NCBI GenBank assembly: GCA_021324035.1
Contig: JAJPJU010000303.1
Coordinates: 1 to 15,940 of the forward strand
Direction: 5' to 3'
Length of the DNA: 15,940 nucleotides
DNA from: Spartobacteria bacterium
GTDB taxonomy: Bacteria > Verrucomicrobiota > Verrucomicrobiia > Chthoniobacterales > UBA10450
Shown: in pieces, positions 14,477 to 15,940 of the stretch
How the letters are laid out: each line of letters starts with the position of its first letter
Position numbering within the stretch: the first letter of the stretch is position 1
The notes under the pieces: generated by a model
Database searches by the model: none
Seen by the model: the letters and a program-made list of their open reading frames with translations, nothing else
What the model was told of the DNA's origin: nothing
Program-made: the position numbers and the translations under genes

Positions 14477-15940
14477 TTGAGCAGCGTAGCTGCGAGCTCC
14501 ATCGCGGATTCGCTTTTGCCCCCGAGCATCCGCGCGATTTCTTCCTGTCGCGCTTTACCGGTGACTTCGCAAAGGTTCGAGAACGTTCGCCCGCGCGAAA
14601 CATCCTTCGTTACCACAAAGTGCGACGACGCCCGGGCGGCAACCGGCGCAAGGTGCGTGATGCAGATCAATTGATGTTCGTTGGCGAGCGTTTGCATCTT
14701 CGCGCCGACGGCATGCGCGATCTCGCCTCCGACGTTGGTGTCGATTTCGTCGAAGATCAGTAGCGGAATCGAATCGTGCGCGGCGAGCGAGGATTTGATC
14801 GCCAGCATCAGGCGCGAAATTTCGCCGCTCGATGCAATTATTCGCAGCGGTTTGAGCGGCTCGCCCGGGTTTGCTGAGAAAAGAAATTCAGCCGAATCGA
14901 ATCCGCTCGCACCCGGCTCATCAAGCGGGCTGAGCTTCGCTTCAAACTCGGATTGCTTGAATCCAAGGTCCCGCAGGTTTTTGCGAACTGTCTCGGAAAG
15001 CTTGGGAGCTGCTTTCGTTCGAAGTTTTCGGAGCGCTTCGCCGGCGCGATTCATCTGGCTGCGAACGCGCTCGATTTCTTTGCTGAGCCGTTCCAACTCT
15101 TCATCGCGTCCTTCAATCTTCCGCATTCGTTCGACGGCGCGATCGCCAAATGCAATCACTTCTGCAATCGAGCCGCCATACTTGCGCTTTAACGTTTCGA
15201 AGAGCGAAACCCGTTGCTCGAGCGCCGCGAGTTGTTCCGGATCGAGATCCAGTTTTTCAGCATAATCCGAAAGCGACCGCGCAATTTCAGACAATTGGAC
15301 CACCGCGGAAGCATGCTCGGAAGAAAGTTGAGAAGTGGAGGCGTCGATTTTTTCCAATTCACGAAGCAAACGCTGGGTTTCGGCGAGCTGGCAAAGAACC
15401 GAGTCGTCCGCTTCCGAAAGTTTATTTGCAACAGCGCCCGCCAATTCAATCAGGCGCTTGCTGCTGCTGCTGAGTTTGTAACGTTTCTCAATCTCCTCCT
15501 CTTCGCCGGGGCTTAAGTTGGCCGAATCAATTTCGCTGGTTTGATGCCGCAAAAGATCGAGCTCCTGCTCGCGGGCGGTTTCAGCGGTGTTTAGGGCTGC
15601 ATGCTCCGTCGCCAAGGTCTGCAATTCGCGGAAATGTTTCTTGTATTCCTCGAGTTGCTCCTGCGCGCGCGCGAACGAATCGAGCAAAGACAATTGTTTG
15701 TCGGGCGACAACAATGATTGGTGATCATGCGGTCCGTGAAGATCCACCAGCGAGTCGCCGACTGCCTTCAAAATCGACAACGTTGTGGGCGAGCCGTTGA
15801 TGAACTGCCGATTCGCGCCGCTCGCGGAAAGCGTGCGCTTGATGATTAAATCGTCGGTTGACGGTTCAACTCCGGCCTCGATCAATTGCGGATTCAATTT
15901 CTCCAGTGCTTTCCCGGTGAAAACCGCTTCGGCGGTGCAA
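14473..15940 (-). CDS. recN: DNA repair protein RecN (3' part, cut by the window edge)
   Basis: RecN is an SMC-like ATPase that helps double-strand break repair by holding DNA ends. The visible 488 residues run from inside the N-terminal ATPase half to the stop. Reading to the edge gives TAEAVFTGKALEKLNPQLIE, so the start and Walker A lie outside the window, probably about 60-80 residues away. Seen here are the N-terminal lobe segment with ANRQFINGSPTTL and LVDLHGPHDHQSLL, a long central coiled coil (roughly 15000-15700), the ABC signature SSGEISRLMLAIKSSL, Walker B LLIFDEIDTNVGG (DEID at 14740-14751) and the switch His in CITHLAPVAA. All catalytic features of the C-terminal half are intact. 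The gene is convergent with satP, and its TGA stop lies in the heptamer repeat. Confidence 0.96.
   Translation of the reverse strand, partial: CTAEAVFTGKALEKLNPQLIEAGVEPSTDDLIIKRTLSASGANRQFINGSPTTLSILKAVGDSLVDLHGPHDHQSLLSPDKQLSLLDSFARAQEQLEEYKKHFRELQTLATEHAALNTAETAREQELDLLRHQTSEIDSANLSPGEEEEIEKRYKLSSSSKRLIELAGAVANKLSEADDSVLCQLAETQRLLRELEKIDASTSQLSSEHASAVVQLSEIARSLSDYAEKLDLDPEQLAALEQRVSLFETLKRKYGGSIAEVIAFGDRAVERMRKIEGRDEELERLSKEIERVRSQMNRAGEALRKLRTKAAPKLSETVRKNLRDLGFKQSEFEAKLSPLDEPGASGFDSAEFLFSANPGEPLKPLRIIASSGEISRLMLAIKSSLAAHDSIPLLIFDEIDTNVGGEIAHAVGAKMQTLANEHQLICITHLAPVAARASSHFVVTKDVSRGRTFSNLCEVTGKARQEEIARMLGGKSESAMELAATLLK

Overview
The window is a moderately GC-rich, densely coded piece of a chromosome from a free-living, probably Gram-negative bacterium. 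Three things make me favour a soil Verrucomicrobiota-like genome (Chthoniobacterales type), with Acidobacteriota as the main alternative: two long MacB/FtsX-type permeases without an ATPase (the 'ADOP' type), a fused SpmA-SpmB protein, and intergenic repeats built from 9-base and 7-base units. This placement is inference and rests on gene style only. Most starts lack a clear Shine-Dalgarno sequence. Nothing looks plasmid- or phage-like.

Layout. A tRNA-Phe (4-76, +) faces two ATPase-less ABC-type permeases on the minus strand (121-2541 and 2656-5199). A divergent intergenic region (5200-5337) with a dyad leads into a CreD-like envelope protein (5338-6744, +) and a small cupin (6785-7126, +). 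Next comes a minus-strand twitching-motility block, read from right to left: a possible 27-residue membrane peptide (10818-10735), a response regulator with a kinase-like but His-less N-terminal helical region (10723-9935), PilT (9861-8776), a PilU-like ATPase (8770-7604) and a degenerate receiver-like protein (7599-7123). Upstream on the same strand are a ferredoxin-reductase-type flavoprotein (12065-10884) and a SpmA-SpmB fusion (13515-12166). A gene-free stretch (13516-13839) carries two inverted copies of a 9-base-period repeat. It is followed by a SatP-type acetate transporter (13840-14418, +), a hairpin made of 7-base repeats, and the 3' part of recN (14473-15940, -), which runs off the right edge.

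How the genes fit together. The pil block is the most interesting part. Two retraction-type ATPases are packed with gaps of 4-5 bases next to two signalling-type proteins, each of which appears to lack a key phosphotransfer residue: a DHp-like module without its His, and a receiver-like fold without its Asp and Lys. This suggests a dedicated control unit for pilus retraction, though no pilin, PilB or PilC gene is in view. The other genes are housekeeping or envelope functions (efflux or envelope permeases, CreD, acetate uptake, recombination repair) with no evident pathway link.
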